DNA of 64,000 bases from Lentzea californiensis (GCF_024648825.1 NZ_JANBBE010000002.1:434001-498000); one strand, 5' to 3'. Counted from the first letter of the stretch, positions 6,759-16,324 are shown. The notes: generated from the letters alone by a model not told the origin. Numbers and translations: made by a program.

Positions 6759-9593
6759 GTGACGCACGGCGAGGAACCCCTTCGGTTCGAGGTTCTCGGC
6801 CTTCTCCGGGTCGTTCGCGCAGGTCAAGAGGTTGATCTCGGTGCGGCGAAGCAGCGTGCCGTCCTCGCGGTCCTGCTGCTGGCGCGCAACACACCGGTGA
6901 GCCGCGGGCACATCATCGAGGCCGTCTGGGGCGACAACGTGCCCTCGAGTGCGGTCAACCTGGTCCAGACCTATGTGGCCGGACTGCGCAGGGCCCTCGA
7001 ACCGGCCCGCGCCAGGAGGGCTCCCGCCGAGCTGCTGACGTCGGTGGGCGACGGCTACCTGATGCGCGTCGAGCCCGGTGCCCTGGACCTCGACGTGTTC
7101 GAACGTCAAGTGCTGCTCGCGAACCGCATGCGCGCCGCCGGTGACCTGGCCGGAGCCGCGGTCGAGCTCGACGACGCGCTGGCGTTGTTCCGCGCCGAGC
7201 CGCTGGGCGGCGTGTCCGGTCTCTTCGCCGACGTCGAACGCGGCCGTCTCGTCGAACGCCGGCTGGCGGTGCTGGAGGAACGCGCCGAGCTCGGTCTCGC
7301 GATCGGGCAGGGCCCGGAGATGGTCTCGCAGCTGAGCTTGATGGTCGTCGAGCACCCGCTGCGCGAACGCGGCCACGGGCTGCTGATGAGGGCATTGGTC
7401 CAGGCGGGCCGGCAGGCGGAGGCGCTGGCCGCGTACCGGGAGGCCCGCTCCGTGCTCATCGAGGAACTCGGCGTCGAGCCGGGGCCCGAACTGCGCCGCG
7501 TGCACCAGGCCGTGCTGGCGGGGGACAGTCCCGAGCCGGAACGGGTGCCCGTGCGCGTGCCGCAGCCGGTGTCCGCGCCCGAACCCGCTCCGGTGACGAT
7601 CCCCGCGCAGCTGCCCCGCGCGCCCGTCGCGTTGATCGGCCGGGACGCCGAGCTCGGCTACCTGGACGCGTTGCTGCGCGGCCACGACGGCCCGGTGATG
7701 CTGGTGACCGGACCGGCGGGCGTGGGCAAGACCGCGCTGGCACTGCACTGGGCGCACCGCGTGCGCGACGAGTTCCCGGACGGCCAGCTCTACGTCGACG
7801 TGCACGGGTACGACCCGAACCGGGAGCCGCTGGAGATCGGCGAGGTGCTCAACCGGTTCCTGCGCGCCCTGGGCGTGCCGGCCGGCGACACCCCCGTCTC
7901 CGTCGACGAACGCTCCGCGTTGCTGCGCACGTTGCTGGCGGATCGCCGGATGCTCGTGATGCTCGACAACGTCCGCAGCTCGGCCGACCTGTTACCGCTG
8001 CTGCCGGGCGCGCCGTCGTGCGTCGTCGTGACGTCGCGGCGTCGGTTGGTCGGGCTCGTCGCGCAGGTCGAGGCGAAGCTGGTCGAGCTGGACATGCTCG
8101 ACCCGGAGGCCGCCGTCGACGTGCTGGGCCGCATCGCCGGCCGGTCCGACATCGAGGCCGGTGCCCTGCGTGAACTGGCCGAACTGTGCGACGGCCTGCC
8201 GCTGGCGCTGCGGATCGCCGCGGCCCGTCTCGCGGTGTCGCCCCGCCTGCGCGTCGCCGAACTGGTCGAGGAGCTGCAGGACGAGCAGGGCCGCCTGGCC
8301 GCGCTCGGCCTGGAGGACGGCGAGGGCACCGTGCGAGCGGCTCTGGACGCCTCGCGCCGTGCGTTGCCCGAGGAGCCGTCACGACTGCTGGCGATCGTCG
8401 GCCTGCACCCCGGCGCGGACCTCACCCCGCACGTGGTCGCGGCCATGGGCGACGTCCCGTTGCTGGAGGCCCAACGCGCGCTGGACGCGTTGACGGCCGC
8501 GAACCTGCTGTCCGTCAGCGAACCCGGCCGGCACGTCGCGCACGACATCGTCCGCGTCTACACCAAGACCCTGGCCGGTGAGCTGTCCGAGCCCGAACGC
8601 CGTGCCGCGACCGGCCGGATGCTCGACTACTACCTGCACTGCGCGGACCTCGCGGACGGCCTGCTGCCGATCAACCGCGGCAGCGTCCTGGTCGCGCCGG
8701 AACACCGGCCCGTGCACGTGCCCGCGATCTCCGGTGCCGCGGACGCGACGGCGTGGTTCGACGCCGAGCGCGCCAACCTGATCGCCGCCGCCGAGCTCGC
8801 CTCGGGGTCGGGCTGGCACGTGCACGCGTGGCAGCTGCCGTACACGTTGTCGCGGTACCTGTGGCTGCGGACCGAGCGCGAGACGTCGTTGCGCCTCACC
8901 GAAGCCGCGTTGCAGGCCGCCATCGCCCTGAACGACGACGACGCCCGGTTCGTCATGCAGTTCAACCTGGGCGTCGCGCTGCTGCAGTTCGAACGGTTCG
9001 AAGAGGCGTTGCAGGCCCAGCAGGGCGCGCTGGAGGTGGCGCGCCGCAAAGAGGACGTGCACCAACAGGCCCGTGCCCTGACTACGGTCGCCGGCACGTT
9101 GCAGGACCTGGGCCGGGCCGCCGAGGCCGAGGAGCACTACCGCGAGGCCATGGAGATCTCGCGGATCGCGGGCTCGAAGTGGGCGGAGGCCAACGCCCAC
9201 CACCACCTCGGCCTGCTCTACCTGAGCACCCAGCGCTTCGACGACGCGATGCCGTGGCTGCGGGTGGCGTTGCGGATGTACCACGAGGTCGGTGAGCAGT
9301 GCGGGGAAGCGGCCTGCCACACCGACATCTCCACGGCTCTGCTGGAGACCGGTGACACGGACGGCGCACTGTCGGCCGCCCGTACGGCGTTGGCCGTGGC
9401 GTGCGACGCCGTCTCGCCGTACCACCAGGCGTTGGCGCACGACCGGCTCGCGGCGGTGTTCGAGCAGCTCGGCGCGGCTGGGGCTGCGGCGCACTGGCAG
9501 CGAGCGCTGGCGTTGTTCACCGAACTCGGCGCACCTGAGGCCGACGGGGTGAGGGCCCGGCTGGCTCGCGCGCGTGCGGTGACGGTCGGGTAA
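6759..9593 (+). CDS. AfsR/SARP-family transcriptional regulator with NB-ARC and TPR domains
   Basis: 944-aa regulator in the AfsR architecture. Residues ~5-95 form an OmpR-like winged helix (LRFEVLGLLRVVRAG, AVLLLARNTPVSRGHIIEAVWG). Residues ~100-245 form the BTAD domain. An NB-ARC ATPase follows with Walker A GPAGVGKTAL near residue 318, RNBS-type VVVTSRRRL and GLPLALRIAAARL. The last ~270 residues are tetratricopeptide repeats (FERFEEALQAQQGALEVARR). Such proteins activate antibiotic or developmental genes by binding direct heptamer repeats upstream of -10. Start is GTG 6759. Next downstream are a small gene and a second large regulator, so it may head a regulatory cassette. Confidence 0.93.
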   Translation: MTHGEEPLRFEVLGLLRVVRAGQEVDLGAAKQRAVLAVLLLARNTPVSRGHIIEAVWGDNVPSSAVNLVQTYVAGLRRALEPARARRAPAELLTSVGDGYLMRVEPGALDLDVFERQVLLANRMRAAGDLAGAAVELDDALALFRAEPLGGVSGLFADVERGRLVERRLAVLEERAELGLAIGQGPEMVSQLSLMVVEHPLRERGHGLLMRALVQAGRQAEALAAYREARSVLIEELGVEPGPELRRVHQAVLAGDSPEPERVPVRVPQPVSAPEPAPVTIPAQLPRAPVALIGRDAELGYLDALLRGHDGPVMLVTGPAGVGKTALALHWAHRVRDEFPDGQLYVDVHGYDPNREPLEIGEVLNRFLRALGVPAGDTPVSVDERSALLRTLLADRRMLVMLDNVRSSADLLPLLPGAPSCVVVTSRRRLVGLVAQVEAKLVELDMLDPEAAVDVLGRIAGRSDIEAGALRELAELCDGLPLALRIAAARLAVSPRLRVAELVEELQDEQGRLAALGLEDGEGTVRAALDASRRALPEEPSRLLAIVGLHPGADLTPHVVAAMGDVPLLEAQRALDALTAANLLSVSEPGRHVAHDIVRVYTKTLAGELSEPERRAATGRMLDYYLHCADLADGLLPINRGSVLVAPEHRPVHVPAISGAADATAWFDAERANLIAAAELASGSGWHVHAWQLPYTLSRYLWLRTERETSLRLTEAALQAAIALNDDDARFVMQFNLGVALLQFERFEEALQAQQGALEVARRKEDVHQQARALTTVAGTLQDLGRAAEAEEHYREAMEISRIAGSKWAEANAHHHLGLLYLSTQRFDDAMPWLRVALRMYHEVGEQCGEAACHTDISTALLETGDTDGALSAARTALAVACDAVSPYHQALAHDRLAAVFEQLGAAGAAAHWQRALALFTELGAPEADGVRARLARARAVTVG

Positions 9594-9629
9594 GGGCTTC
9601 CGCAGGCAGGACTGCGTGATCGCCCGATG

Positions 9630-9660
9630 CCTGAGGTGAGGCCTCAGGACGAACCTCAGG
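9630..9660. promoter_or_regulatory. Cluster of CCTGAGG/CCTCAGG heptamers upstream of the small ORF and LuxR gene
   Basis: CCTGAGG at 9630-9636 and CCTCAGG at 9642-9648 form an inverted pair, and a second CCTCAGG at 9654-9660 lies 12 bp downstream of the first. The last copy is in ACCTCAGGCTCATG, whose ATG starts the small gene. The same string with one change (ACCTCAGGCTGATG) recurs at 12817-12830 before the ABC transporter. Candidate binding sites for one of the two large regulators. Confidence 0.45.
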
Positions 9661-9663
9661 CTC

Positions 9664-9819
9664 ATGAACGAATGGACCCCTGAGGCGATCAAGGCGGAAA
9701 TCGACTACCGGCGTGGTACCGCGGTGTGCAACTGGCAGCGGTCGAACGGCAACGGGCCGTCGTGGCTGAGCCGGTTGATCCACCGCACCTCTGGAAAACC
9801 CAGCAGCACCCGCTCATGA
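9664..9819 (+). CDS. 51-aa small protein, translationally coupled to the LuxR regulator
   Basis: ATG 9664 opens a 51-codon frame (MNEWTPEAIKAEIDYRRGTA...) whose TGA at 9817-9819 overlaps the ATG at 9816 of the LuxR gene (ATGA). That overlap and the placement directly after tandem CCTCAGG motifs argue for a real gene. The N-terminal half is predicted helical and acidic/basic mixed; the second half is Trp/Ser/Arg-rich (NWQRSNGNGPSWLSRL). No recognised domain and no membrane segment. Role unknown; modulation of the adjacent regulator is a guess. Confidence 0.5.
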   Translation: MNEWTPEAIKAEIDYRRGTAVCNWQRSNGNGPSWLSRLIHRTSGKPSSTRS

Positions 9820-12803
9820 CGTGTGACAGCATGCCCCTTGTGGCGCGCCTTGGTTCCGGAATTCCCCTCGTCGCACGCGATCGGGAGCTCGACCGGTTGC
9901 GTGCCGCGCTGGCGAAGGCCGGGGAGGGCGCCGCTGGGGCAGTGCTGCTCGCGGGTGACGCCGGTGTCGGCAAGACCCGGCTGATCGACGAGCTGGCCGC
10001 CGGCGCCGAGGACACCCTGGTCCTCATGGGACGGTGTCTCGACGCGGGCGAGACCGGCTTGCCGTACCTGCCGTTCGCCGAGGCGCTGGGCACGTTGAAG
10101 AGCGACGTGTCGCACCGGCCCGCGCTCGCGATGTTGCTGCCCCAGCTGGCGTTGCCGGCCGCACGCGAGCCCGGTACCGAGGGCATGATCGCGCCGAGCC
10201 TGGTCCCGGGACGCAGGCCGGAGCAGGACGTCGGCCAGCTGCAGCTGTTCGACGCCGTGCTCGGGCTTCTCGGTGATCTCTCCGAACAGCAGCGCGTGCT
10301 GCTCGTCGTCGAGGACCTGCACTGGGCCGACGCGTCCACCCGGTACCTGCTGTCGTTCCTGTTGTCCCGCCTGCGTTCCCAGCGCCTGCTGGTCGTCGGC
10401 ACCTATCGCGCGGACGACCTGCACCGCAGTCATCCGTTGCGCCCCTTGCTGTCCGAGCTGGTCCGGCTGTCCGCCGTCGACCGCCTGGACCTCTCGCCGT
10501 TCAACGCGGCGGACGCCCGCCGGTTCGTCGAGGCCCTGTCCGACGACCTGCCCGAGGACGTCCTCCGGCAGGTCGCGGAACGCTCCGAGGGCAACGCCTT
10601 CTTCGCCGAGGAACTCATCGCGGTGGCCACCTGTGACGACGCCAGGTCGTTGCCGTCCGCACTCGCCGACGTCCTGCTCAGCCGGGTCGAGAGCCTCAGT
10701 CTCGAGGCGCAGCACGTCGTCCGCGTCGCGTCGGTGCGGGGCCGCCGGGTCCGGCACTACCGGTTGCACGAGGTGTCGGGCATGGCCGACCTCGCGTTCG
10801 ACGCGGCGTTGCGCGAACTGGTCCAGCACCACCTGCTCGTCGTGCACGACGACGAGGTCTACGCCTTCCGTCACGCGTTGGTCCGGGAAGCCGTCTACGG
10901 CGACCTGCTGCCCGGTGAACGGGTCCGGTTGCACGCCGCCTACGCCCGCCACCTGGCGCAGCACCTGGAGGAGCGCGGTGCCTCGGCGGCGCTGGCCCAC
11001 CACGCCTTCGAGAGCCACGACCTGCCGACGGCCCTGAACGCGTCGATCATGGCGTCCAAGGAGGCCGAACGCGCCGGCGCGCCCGCGGAGTCGTTGCGGT
11101 ACTTGGAAAAAGCCCTCAACCTGTGGAACGCCGTTGCCGAGGCGGATCGTCCGTCCGATGTGGACGAGTCCGTGCTGCTGCGGCGCGCGTCCTGGGTCGC
11201 GGGCACGGCCGGGCAGCCGGAACGCGCGGTCGCGTTCGCCCGCAGTGCCACCAAGGCGATCAGCGCCGAGCAGACGCCGGAGGAGGCCGCCGAGATCTGG
11301 TTGCGGCTCTCGCAGGCGCTGTCGATCCTCGACGGCAACGAGGAGGAGCACTTCCTGGTCCTGGCCAAGGCGCTCCAGCTCGTGCGGGACCGCGAGCCCA
11401 GTCCCACGCGCGCCCGTGTGTTCGCGGGCAAGGCTTCTTCTCTGCGCCAGCAACGCAAGGACGCCGAAGCGCGCGAAGCGGCGGAGCTGGCGATCGCGGA
11501 CGGCCAGACGGCGAACGCGCCGGGTGCGATCGCGGACGGCCTGGGCACCATGGCGATCCTCGACGACCACGCGGACCGGCCGGAGGACGCCAAGGCCAGC
11601 TTCGAGCGCGCGATCCAGCACGCGCGCGAGGTCGGGGCGTTCAACAACGAACTGAGGGCTTGGTACTACTACGGGATGATGCACTACGACCGCGGCGAAC
11701 TGGCCGAGGCGGCGCGCGTCTACAACCTCGCGGGGGCCAGGGCCAAGGAGACCGGCCTGACCTGGAGCATGTTCGGCCTGGAGATCCGCATCCTGCAGGT
11801 GCTGGTGCACTACTACATCGGCGACTGGGACTACGCGGCGTGGGCCAGCGAACCGCCCGGCATGTCCGTGTCGTCGACGGTGCTGGCGCGGCTGGCGTCG
11901 GCGAGCACCCACCTCACGGTCTCGCGCGGCGACCTGGCCGAGTCCGAGCGGATGATCACCAAGCTGCGCAGCGACTGGCACCGCGACATCCAGATCGCCC
12001 TGATCACCGGCGGCACGGGCGCGGAGCTCGCGTTGTGGCGCGGTCGTCCGGAGCTGGCCGTCGAACGCGTCACGGACGCGCTGGAGTGGGCGCGCAAGCT
12101 CGGCGGTCCGTGGATGCTCGCCGGGATCAGGATCGGCGCGATCGGCATCGCGGCGCACGCGGAGATCGCCGCCAAGGCACGCCGCAAGCGCGACACCGAG
12201 GCCGGGCGGAACGCGGTCACCGCCGGTCACGAGCTCGCCGAGCACGTGCGGCTGACCGCGCGGAACGGCAAGCCGCGCGCGGGCACCCTCGGTCCGGAGG
12301 GACGCGCCTGGCTGGCTCGTGCGAACGCCGAGGAGTCACGGCTGCGGGGAGCGGGCGATCCGGAGCTGTGGCACAAGGCCGTCGACGAGTTCGGCTACGG
12401 GGTCGCGTTCGAGCAGGCGCTGTGCCGGTGGCGGCTCGCGGAGGCGTTGCTGGGCGCGGAACGCCGGGACGAGGCCGCCGAGCAGCTGCGCCTGGCCGAC
12501 GAGGTGGCGACGCGGCTCAAGGCCGTTCCGCTCGCCACGGCCGTCGCGTCGTGCGCCAAGCGGGCCCGCATCAGCCTCAGGGCCGACGAACCGGTGCGCG
12601 AACAGGTCGACCTCTTCACCCCGCGGGAACGCGACGTGCTCGGCCTGGTGGCCGCGGGACGGACGAACCGCGAGGTCGGTGAGGAGCTCTACATCAGCGA
12701 GAAGACCGTTTCCGTGCACCTCTCCCGGATCATGGCGAAGCTGGGGGCGTCGCGGCGCGCGGAGGCCGTGGCCATCGCGTACGACCGGGGTCTGCTGGAA
12801 TAG
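9816..12803 (+). CDS. Large ATP-binding LuxR-family (LAL) transcriptional regulator
   Basis: About 995 aa from ATG 9816 (ATG 9831 also possible). An AAA/STAND ATPase begins at once: VARDRELDRLRAAL, Walker A AGDAGVGKTRL near residue 50, Walker B VLLVVEDLHWADAS. A long helical TPR-like middle follows. The C-terminal ~65 residues are a LuxR helix-turn-helix: LFTPRERDVLGLVAAGRTNR then EELYISEKTVSVHLSRIMAKLG. LAL proteins act as ATP-dependent activators, often of antibiotic clusters or sugar genes. It overlaps a small ORF upstream and is followed by an ABC exporter preceded by a matching CCTCAGGCT motif, so that transporter is a candidate target. Confidence 0.93.
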   Translation: MTCDSMPLVARLGSGIPLVARDRELDRLRAALAKAGEGAAGAVLLAGDAGVGKTRLIDELAAGAEDTLVLMGRCLDAGETGLPYLPFAEALGTLKSDVSHRPALAMLLPQLALPAAREPGTEGMIAPSLVPGRRPEQDVGQLQLFDAVLGLLGDLSEQQRVLLVVEDLHWADASTRYLLSFLLSRLRSQRLLVVGTYRADDLHRSHPLRPLLSELVRLSAVDRLDLSPFNAADARRFVEALSDDLPEDVLRQVAERSEGNAFFAEELIAVATCDDARSLPSALADVLLSRVESLSLEAQHVVRVASVRGRRVRHYRLHEVSGMADLAFDAALRELVQHHLLVVHDDEVYAFRHALVREAVYGDLLPGERVRLHAAYARHLAQHLEERGASAALAHHAFESHDLPTALNASIMASKEAERAGAPAESLRYLEKALNLWNAVAEADRPSDVDESVLLRRASWVAGTAGQPERAVAFARSATKAISAEQTPEEAAEIWLRLSQALSILDGNEEEHFLVLAKALQLVRDREPSPTRARVFAGKASSLRQQRKDAEAREAAELAIADGQTANAPGAIADGLGTMAILDDHADRPEDAKASFERAIQHAREVGAFNNELRAWYYYGMMHYDRGELAEAARVYNLAGARAKETGLTWSMFGLEIRILQVLVHYYIGDWDYAAWASEPPGMSVSSTVLARLASASTHLTVSRGDLAESERMITKLRSDWHRDIQIALITGGTGAELALWRGRPELAVERVTDALEWARKLGGPWMLAGIRIGAIGIAAHAEIAAKARRKRDTEAGRNAVTAGHELAEHVRLTARNGKPRAGTLGPEGRAWLARANAEESRLRGAGDPELWHKAVDEFGYGVAFEQALCRWRLAEALLGAERRDEAAEQLRLADEVATRLKAVPLATAVASCAKRARISLRADEPVREQVDLFTPRERDVLGLVAAGRTNREVGEELYISEKTVSVHLSRIMAKLGASRRAEAVAIAYDRGLLE

Positions 12804-12816
12804 CGCCGGTTGTCAT

Positions 12817-12830
12817 ACCTCAGGCTGATG
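12817..12830. promoter_or_regulatory. CCTCAGGCT motif in the promoter region of the ABC transporter
   Basis: ACCTCAGGCTGATG here matches ACCTCAGGCTCATG upstream of the small ORF/LuxR pair at 13 of 14 bases. Further CTTCCTCA copies and an inverted TGAGGAAG follow up to 12914, just before the ATPase start. Candidate shared operator; not demonstrated. Confidence 0.4.
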
Positions 12831-12922
12831 CGCAACGCGTCGCGGAGTTGATGTCCGCTCACTCAGCTTCCTCATAGCTTCTTCCTCAGCAAGGAACATC
12901 CCCTGTGAGGAAGGCACGAGAC

Positions 12923-13675
12923 ATGTCTGCACTGGTGTCCGAGGTCGGCACCCGGACCGCCGCGGCGGCCCACAACCTGGTGAAGGTCTACGGCAAGGGT
13001 GACACCGCGGTGCGGGCGCTCGACGGCATCGACGTCGCCTTCCAGGCCGGCCGCTTCACCGCGATCATGGGCCCGTCCGGCTCCGGCAAGTCCACGCTGA
13101 TGCACTGCCTCGCGGGACTGGACACGGTGGACAGCGGCGAGATCCACATCGGACAGACCGAGATCACCAAGCTCAACGACAAGGACCTGACCAAGCTGCG
13201 CCGCGACCGCGTCGGCTTCGTGTTCCAGGCCTTCAACCTGCTGCCGACGCTGACCGCCGAGCAGAACATCCTGCTGGGCCTCGAGCTCGCCGGCCGCAAG
13301 CCCGACCGGGAGTGGTTCGACACGATCGTCAACGTGCTCGGCCTGCGCGACCGCCTGACCCACCGCCCGACCGAGCTGTCCGGTGGCCAGCAGCAGCGCG
13401 TGGCCTGTGCCCGTGCGCTCGTCGCCCGTCCCGAGGTCATCTTCGCCGACGAGCCGACCGGCAACCTGGACTCGCGCAGCGGCGCCGAGGTCCTCGACTT
13501 CCTGCGCATGTCGGTCCGCAAGATGAGCCAGACCGTGATCATGGTGACGCACGACCCGGTGGCCGCGAGCTACGCGGACCGCGTGGTGCTGCTCGCCGAC
13601 GGCCGGCTCGCGGGCGAGATCCACCAGCCCACCACCGAGTCCGTCGTCAACGCCCTCACGCACCTGGGGGCGTGA
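12923..13675 (+). CDS. ABC transporter ATP-binding protein (MacB/LolD type)
   Basis: 250-aa ATPase with Walker A GPSGSGKST (about residue 51), Q-loop in FVFQAFNLLPTLTAEQN, signature LSGGQQQR (about 152), Walker B VIFADEP, then EPTGNLDSRSG and switch His in MVTHDP. The FNLLPTLT and NLDSRSG strings are typical of the MacB/LolD/FtsE-like group that works with FtsX-fold permeases. ATG 12923 is preceded by GAGGAAGG; GTG 12905 is less likely. The permease starts 5 nt after the stop, so the two form an operon. Likely function is export or extraction of a peptide, lipid or drug; substrate unknown. Confidence 0.93.
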   Translation: MSALVSEVGTRTAAAAHNLVKVYGKGDTAVRALDGIDVAFQAGRFTAIMGPSGSGKSTLMHCLAGLDTVDSGEIHIGQTEITKLNDKDLTKLRRDRVGFVFQAFNLLPTLTAEQNILLGLELAGRKPDREWFDTIVNVLGLRDRLTHRPTELSGGQQQRVACARALVARPEVIFADEPTGNLDSRSGAEVLDFLRMSVRKMSQTVIMVTHDPVAASYADRVVLLADGRLAGEIHQPTTESVVNALTHLGA

Positions 13676-13680
13676 GGTAG

Positions 13681-16203
13681 ATGCTGAAGACCATCCTCGC
13701 GGGCCTGCGAGCCCGCACGGCGAGGCTGGTGCTGTCCAGCATCGCCATCGCGCTCGGCGTCGCGTTCGTGACGGGCACGCTCGTGCTCGGCGACGCGGTC
13801 GGGGAGCAGACCAGGGACAACTTCGCCCGCGGCGCCCGCAACGTCGACGCGGCCGTGCACATGGGGGAGAACAGCCCCAACCGGGAGGACGGCATCCCCG
13901 CCGACTTCCTGCAGAAGATCCGCAACACTCCAGGTGTCGAGGGCGCGGACTCGCGTGAGTTCGGCAGCGCCGCGTTGCTCAGCGGCGAGGGCAAGGCGCG
14001 CAGCGCGCTGGTGCAGCCGCTGCCGACGACGGAGAAGCTGCGCGACTTCAACCTCAAGGACGGCAAGTTCCCGGTCAAGGCCGACGAGGCCGCGATCGAC
14101 ACCAAGACCGCCCAGGTCGCGAAGCTCAAGGTCGGTGACAAGCTCAAGCTGCTCGACGAGAGCAACGCCGAGCACGCGTTCACCATCGTCGGCACCTACC
14201 AGCAGGGCGCCAGCAGCATCTCGATGTCCGGCAGCGACCACGTCGTGGTCTCGCCGGAGGGCCTGCGCACGGTGATCCCGGCGCAGCGGATCTACGAGAT
14301 CGTCGCGGTCGCGAAGCCCGGTGTCTCGCAGCAACAGCTGGTCGCCGACATCACCAAGGCGATCGGCACCGGCTACGAGGTGCAGACCGGTGAGCAGCTG
14401 ACGCAGGCCACGCTGGCCCAGGTCGGTGACGCCGCGAGTGAGATCAAGACGTTCCTGCTCGCGTTCGCCGCGATTTCGCTCGTCGTCGCGGGCATGGTCA
14501 TCTACAACACCTTCACGATCCTCGTCGCCCAGCGCACGAAGGAACTCGCGCTGCTGCGTTGCGTCGGGGCGAACCGCTCGCAGGTGTTCCGCAGCGTGCT
14601 CGCCGAAGCGCTCTTCATGGGTCTCGCGGCGTCCGTGCTCGGCCTCCTCGGCGGACTCGGCGTCTCGGCCGGCCTGCAGGCGTTCATCAGCACGGTGGGC
14701 GGCGGAGGCCCCGGTGGCGAGGACGCCCCGATCCGCCTGCCGATCTCGTGGGTGACCATCGCCGCCGGCTTCGGTGTCGGCGTGGTCGTGACCGTGCTGT
14801 CGGCCGTGCTGCCCGCCCGCCGCGCCACGAGGGTCGCCCCGGTGGCCGCCCTGCGTTCGCAGCCGGACAGCTCCGACGACGTCGCCCGCACCGGCAAGGT
14901 CCGGATCGTCGTCGCGGCACTGATCGCGCTCGTCGGTGGCGCCGCCGTCTACTTCGGACTGCAGCAGGAGAAGGAAGAGCCGGCGATGTTCATCACCGGT
15001 GGCGCCACGATGATCCTGTTGCTCGCGGTGCTGCTCCTCGGCCCGCTGTACGTGCCGGTGGTGAACCGCCTGTTCGGCAAGGCGCTGCGCGGTGTCCCGG
15101 CGAAGCTGGCCTCGGCCAACGCGGGCCGCAACCCCAAGCGCACGGCCGCCACCACGGCGGCGCTGATGATCGGCGTGACCATCGTCGCCATGGTGACGGT
15201 CGTGGCCGGCAGCGGCCGCGCGACCATGAACGAGCAGGTCGACAAGCGGTTCCCGTCCGACTACGCGGTCAAGTCGAACGTCTACAGCCAGCCGCTCACG
15301 CAGAAGTTCACCGACGAGCTCGCGAAGGTGCGCAACGTCGCCCAGGTCGCGCCCGAACTCAGGGCCTACGGCGAGTCGCCCAAGCTCCAGTACGCCGACG
15401 TCACCGGGTACCCGACGGACGCGATCGGTTCCCTGGTGCGCCCGGACCTCGCCGGCGGCACGCTGGCCGGGCTCAAGGACGGCGAGCTCGCCATGCGCGA
15501 GAAGGAGGCCAAGGACGCCGGTGTCACCATCGGCTCCACCGTCCCGATCAGCGGCAAGGACTTCAAGGTCGTCGCGCTGATCAAGGACAACAGCTACGGC
15601 ACCGGCATCGTGACGCTGAAGTCCGCCGAGTCCCTGCTCAAGGAGCCCGTCAAGGGCTACCAGAACGTGCTGGTCAAGCTCGTGCCGGGCACTGACATCA
15701 CGGTGGCGCGCGCCGACCTGGAGCGGTTCATCGCGACCTCGCCGGTGGCGGTGCTCGACTCCGCGGCCGAGACCAAGGCCGAGCTGAACTCCCAGATCGA
15801 CCAGATCCTGATGTTCATCTGGGCCCTCGTCGGCCTGGCGCTCATCATCGCCCTGTTCGGCATCGCGAACACGCTGACGCTCTCGGTGCTGGAACGGACC
15901 CGCGAGTCCGCCCTGCTGCGGGCGCTGGGCCTGACCAGGGGCCAGCTGCGGCAGATGCTGGTGGTCGAGTCGATCCTGATGGCGCTGATCGGCGCGGTCG
16001 TGGGCGTGCTGCTCGGCGCCGGGTTCGGGTGGCTGCTGGTCGAGGCGATCTCCAACTCGGAGTTCACGATCAGCTTCTCCATCCCGTTCGGTCAGATCGG
16101 CATCATGCTCGGCCTGGCCGTGGTCGCGGCGGTCATCGCGGCGGCCCTGCCGGCCCGTCGCGCGGCCAGGAACTCCGTGGTCGCGGGCATGGCGGAGGCG
16201 TAG
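13681..16203 (+). CDS. ABC transporter permease with two FtsX-like domains
   Basis: 840 aa. An N-terminal membrane segment (LVLSSIAIALGVAFVTGTLVLG) precedes a MacB-like extracytoplasmic domain (about residues 45-245). The first FtsX three-helix unit (AISLVVAGMVIYNTFTILVAQRTKELALLRCVGANRSQVFR, shown in parts) spans about 255-390. Two helices link to a second periplasmic domain and a second FtsX unit near 690-830, with the mirror motif LERTRESALLRALGLTRGQ. This duplicated 10-TM layout is common in Gram-positive peptide or antibiotic exporters. The ATPase partner is immediately upstream. A hairpin follows the stop. Confidence 0.92.
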   Translation: MLKTILAGLRARTARLVLSSIAIALGVAFVTGTLVLGDAVGEQTRDNFARGARNVDAAVHMGENSPNREDGIPADFLQKIRNTPGVEGADSREFGSAALLSGEGKARSALVQPLPTTEKLRDFNLKDGKFPVKADEAAIDTKTAQVAKLKVGDKLKLLDESNAEHAFTIVGTYQQGASSISMSGSDHVVVSPEGLRTVIPAQRIYEIVAVAKPGVSQQQLVADITKAIGTGYEVQTGEQLTQATLAQVGDAASEIKTFLLAFAAISLVVAGMVIYNTFTILVAQRTKELALLRCVGANRSQVFRSVLAEALFMGLAASVLGLLGGLGVSAGLQAFISTVGGGGPGGEDAPIRLPISWVTIAAGFGVGVVVTVLSAVLPARRATRVAPVAALRSQPDSSDDVARTGKVRIVVAALIALVGGAAVYFGLQQEKEEPAMFITGGATMILLLAVLLLGPLYVPVVNRLFGKALRGVPAKLASANAGRNPKRTAATTAALMIGVTIVAMVTVVAGSGRATMNEQVDKRFPSDYAVKSNVYSQPLTQKFTDELAKVRNVAQVAPELRAYGESPKLQYADVTGYPTDAIGSLVRPDLAGGTLAGLKDGELAMREKEAKDAGVTIGSTVPISGKDFKVVALIKDNSYGTGIVTLKSAESLLKEPVKGYQNVLVKLVPGTDITVARADLERFIATSPVAVLDSAAETKAELNSQIDQILMFIWALVGLALIIALFGIANTLTLSVLERTRESALLRALGLTRGQLRQMLVVESILMALIGAVVGVLLGAGFGWLLVEAISNSEFTISFSIPFGQIGIMLGLAVVAAVIAAALPARRAARNSVVAGMAEA

Positions 16204-16210
16204 GGGACAC

Positions 16211-16249
16211 CCCGCCCGGCCTCGCTGTCGGGGGCCACGGCCGGGCGGG
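16211..16249 (+). terminator. Terminator after the FtsX-type permease
   Basis: 11-bp all-GC stem (16211-16221 with 16239-16249) and 17-nt loop, starting 8 nt after the stop codon, followed by TTCG. Confidence 0.65.
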
Positions 16250-16293
16250 TTCGGGAGTGCGGAAACAGGGGCCGCACGACCGGGGGATCGGTG

Positions 16294-16324
16294 GAGGTCC
16301 GGTGCCGTCGGGGCACCGGGCCTC
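16294..16324. other. Intergenic hairpin in the 458-nt gap before the sugar ABC operon
   Basis: 13-bp stem with one wobble pair (16294-16306 with 16312-16324) and a 5-nt loop. It is one of three strong hairpins between 16204 and 16590, where no coding frame is convincing. Could be part of a leader RNA or a second terminator. Confidence 0.5.
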
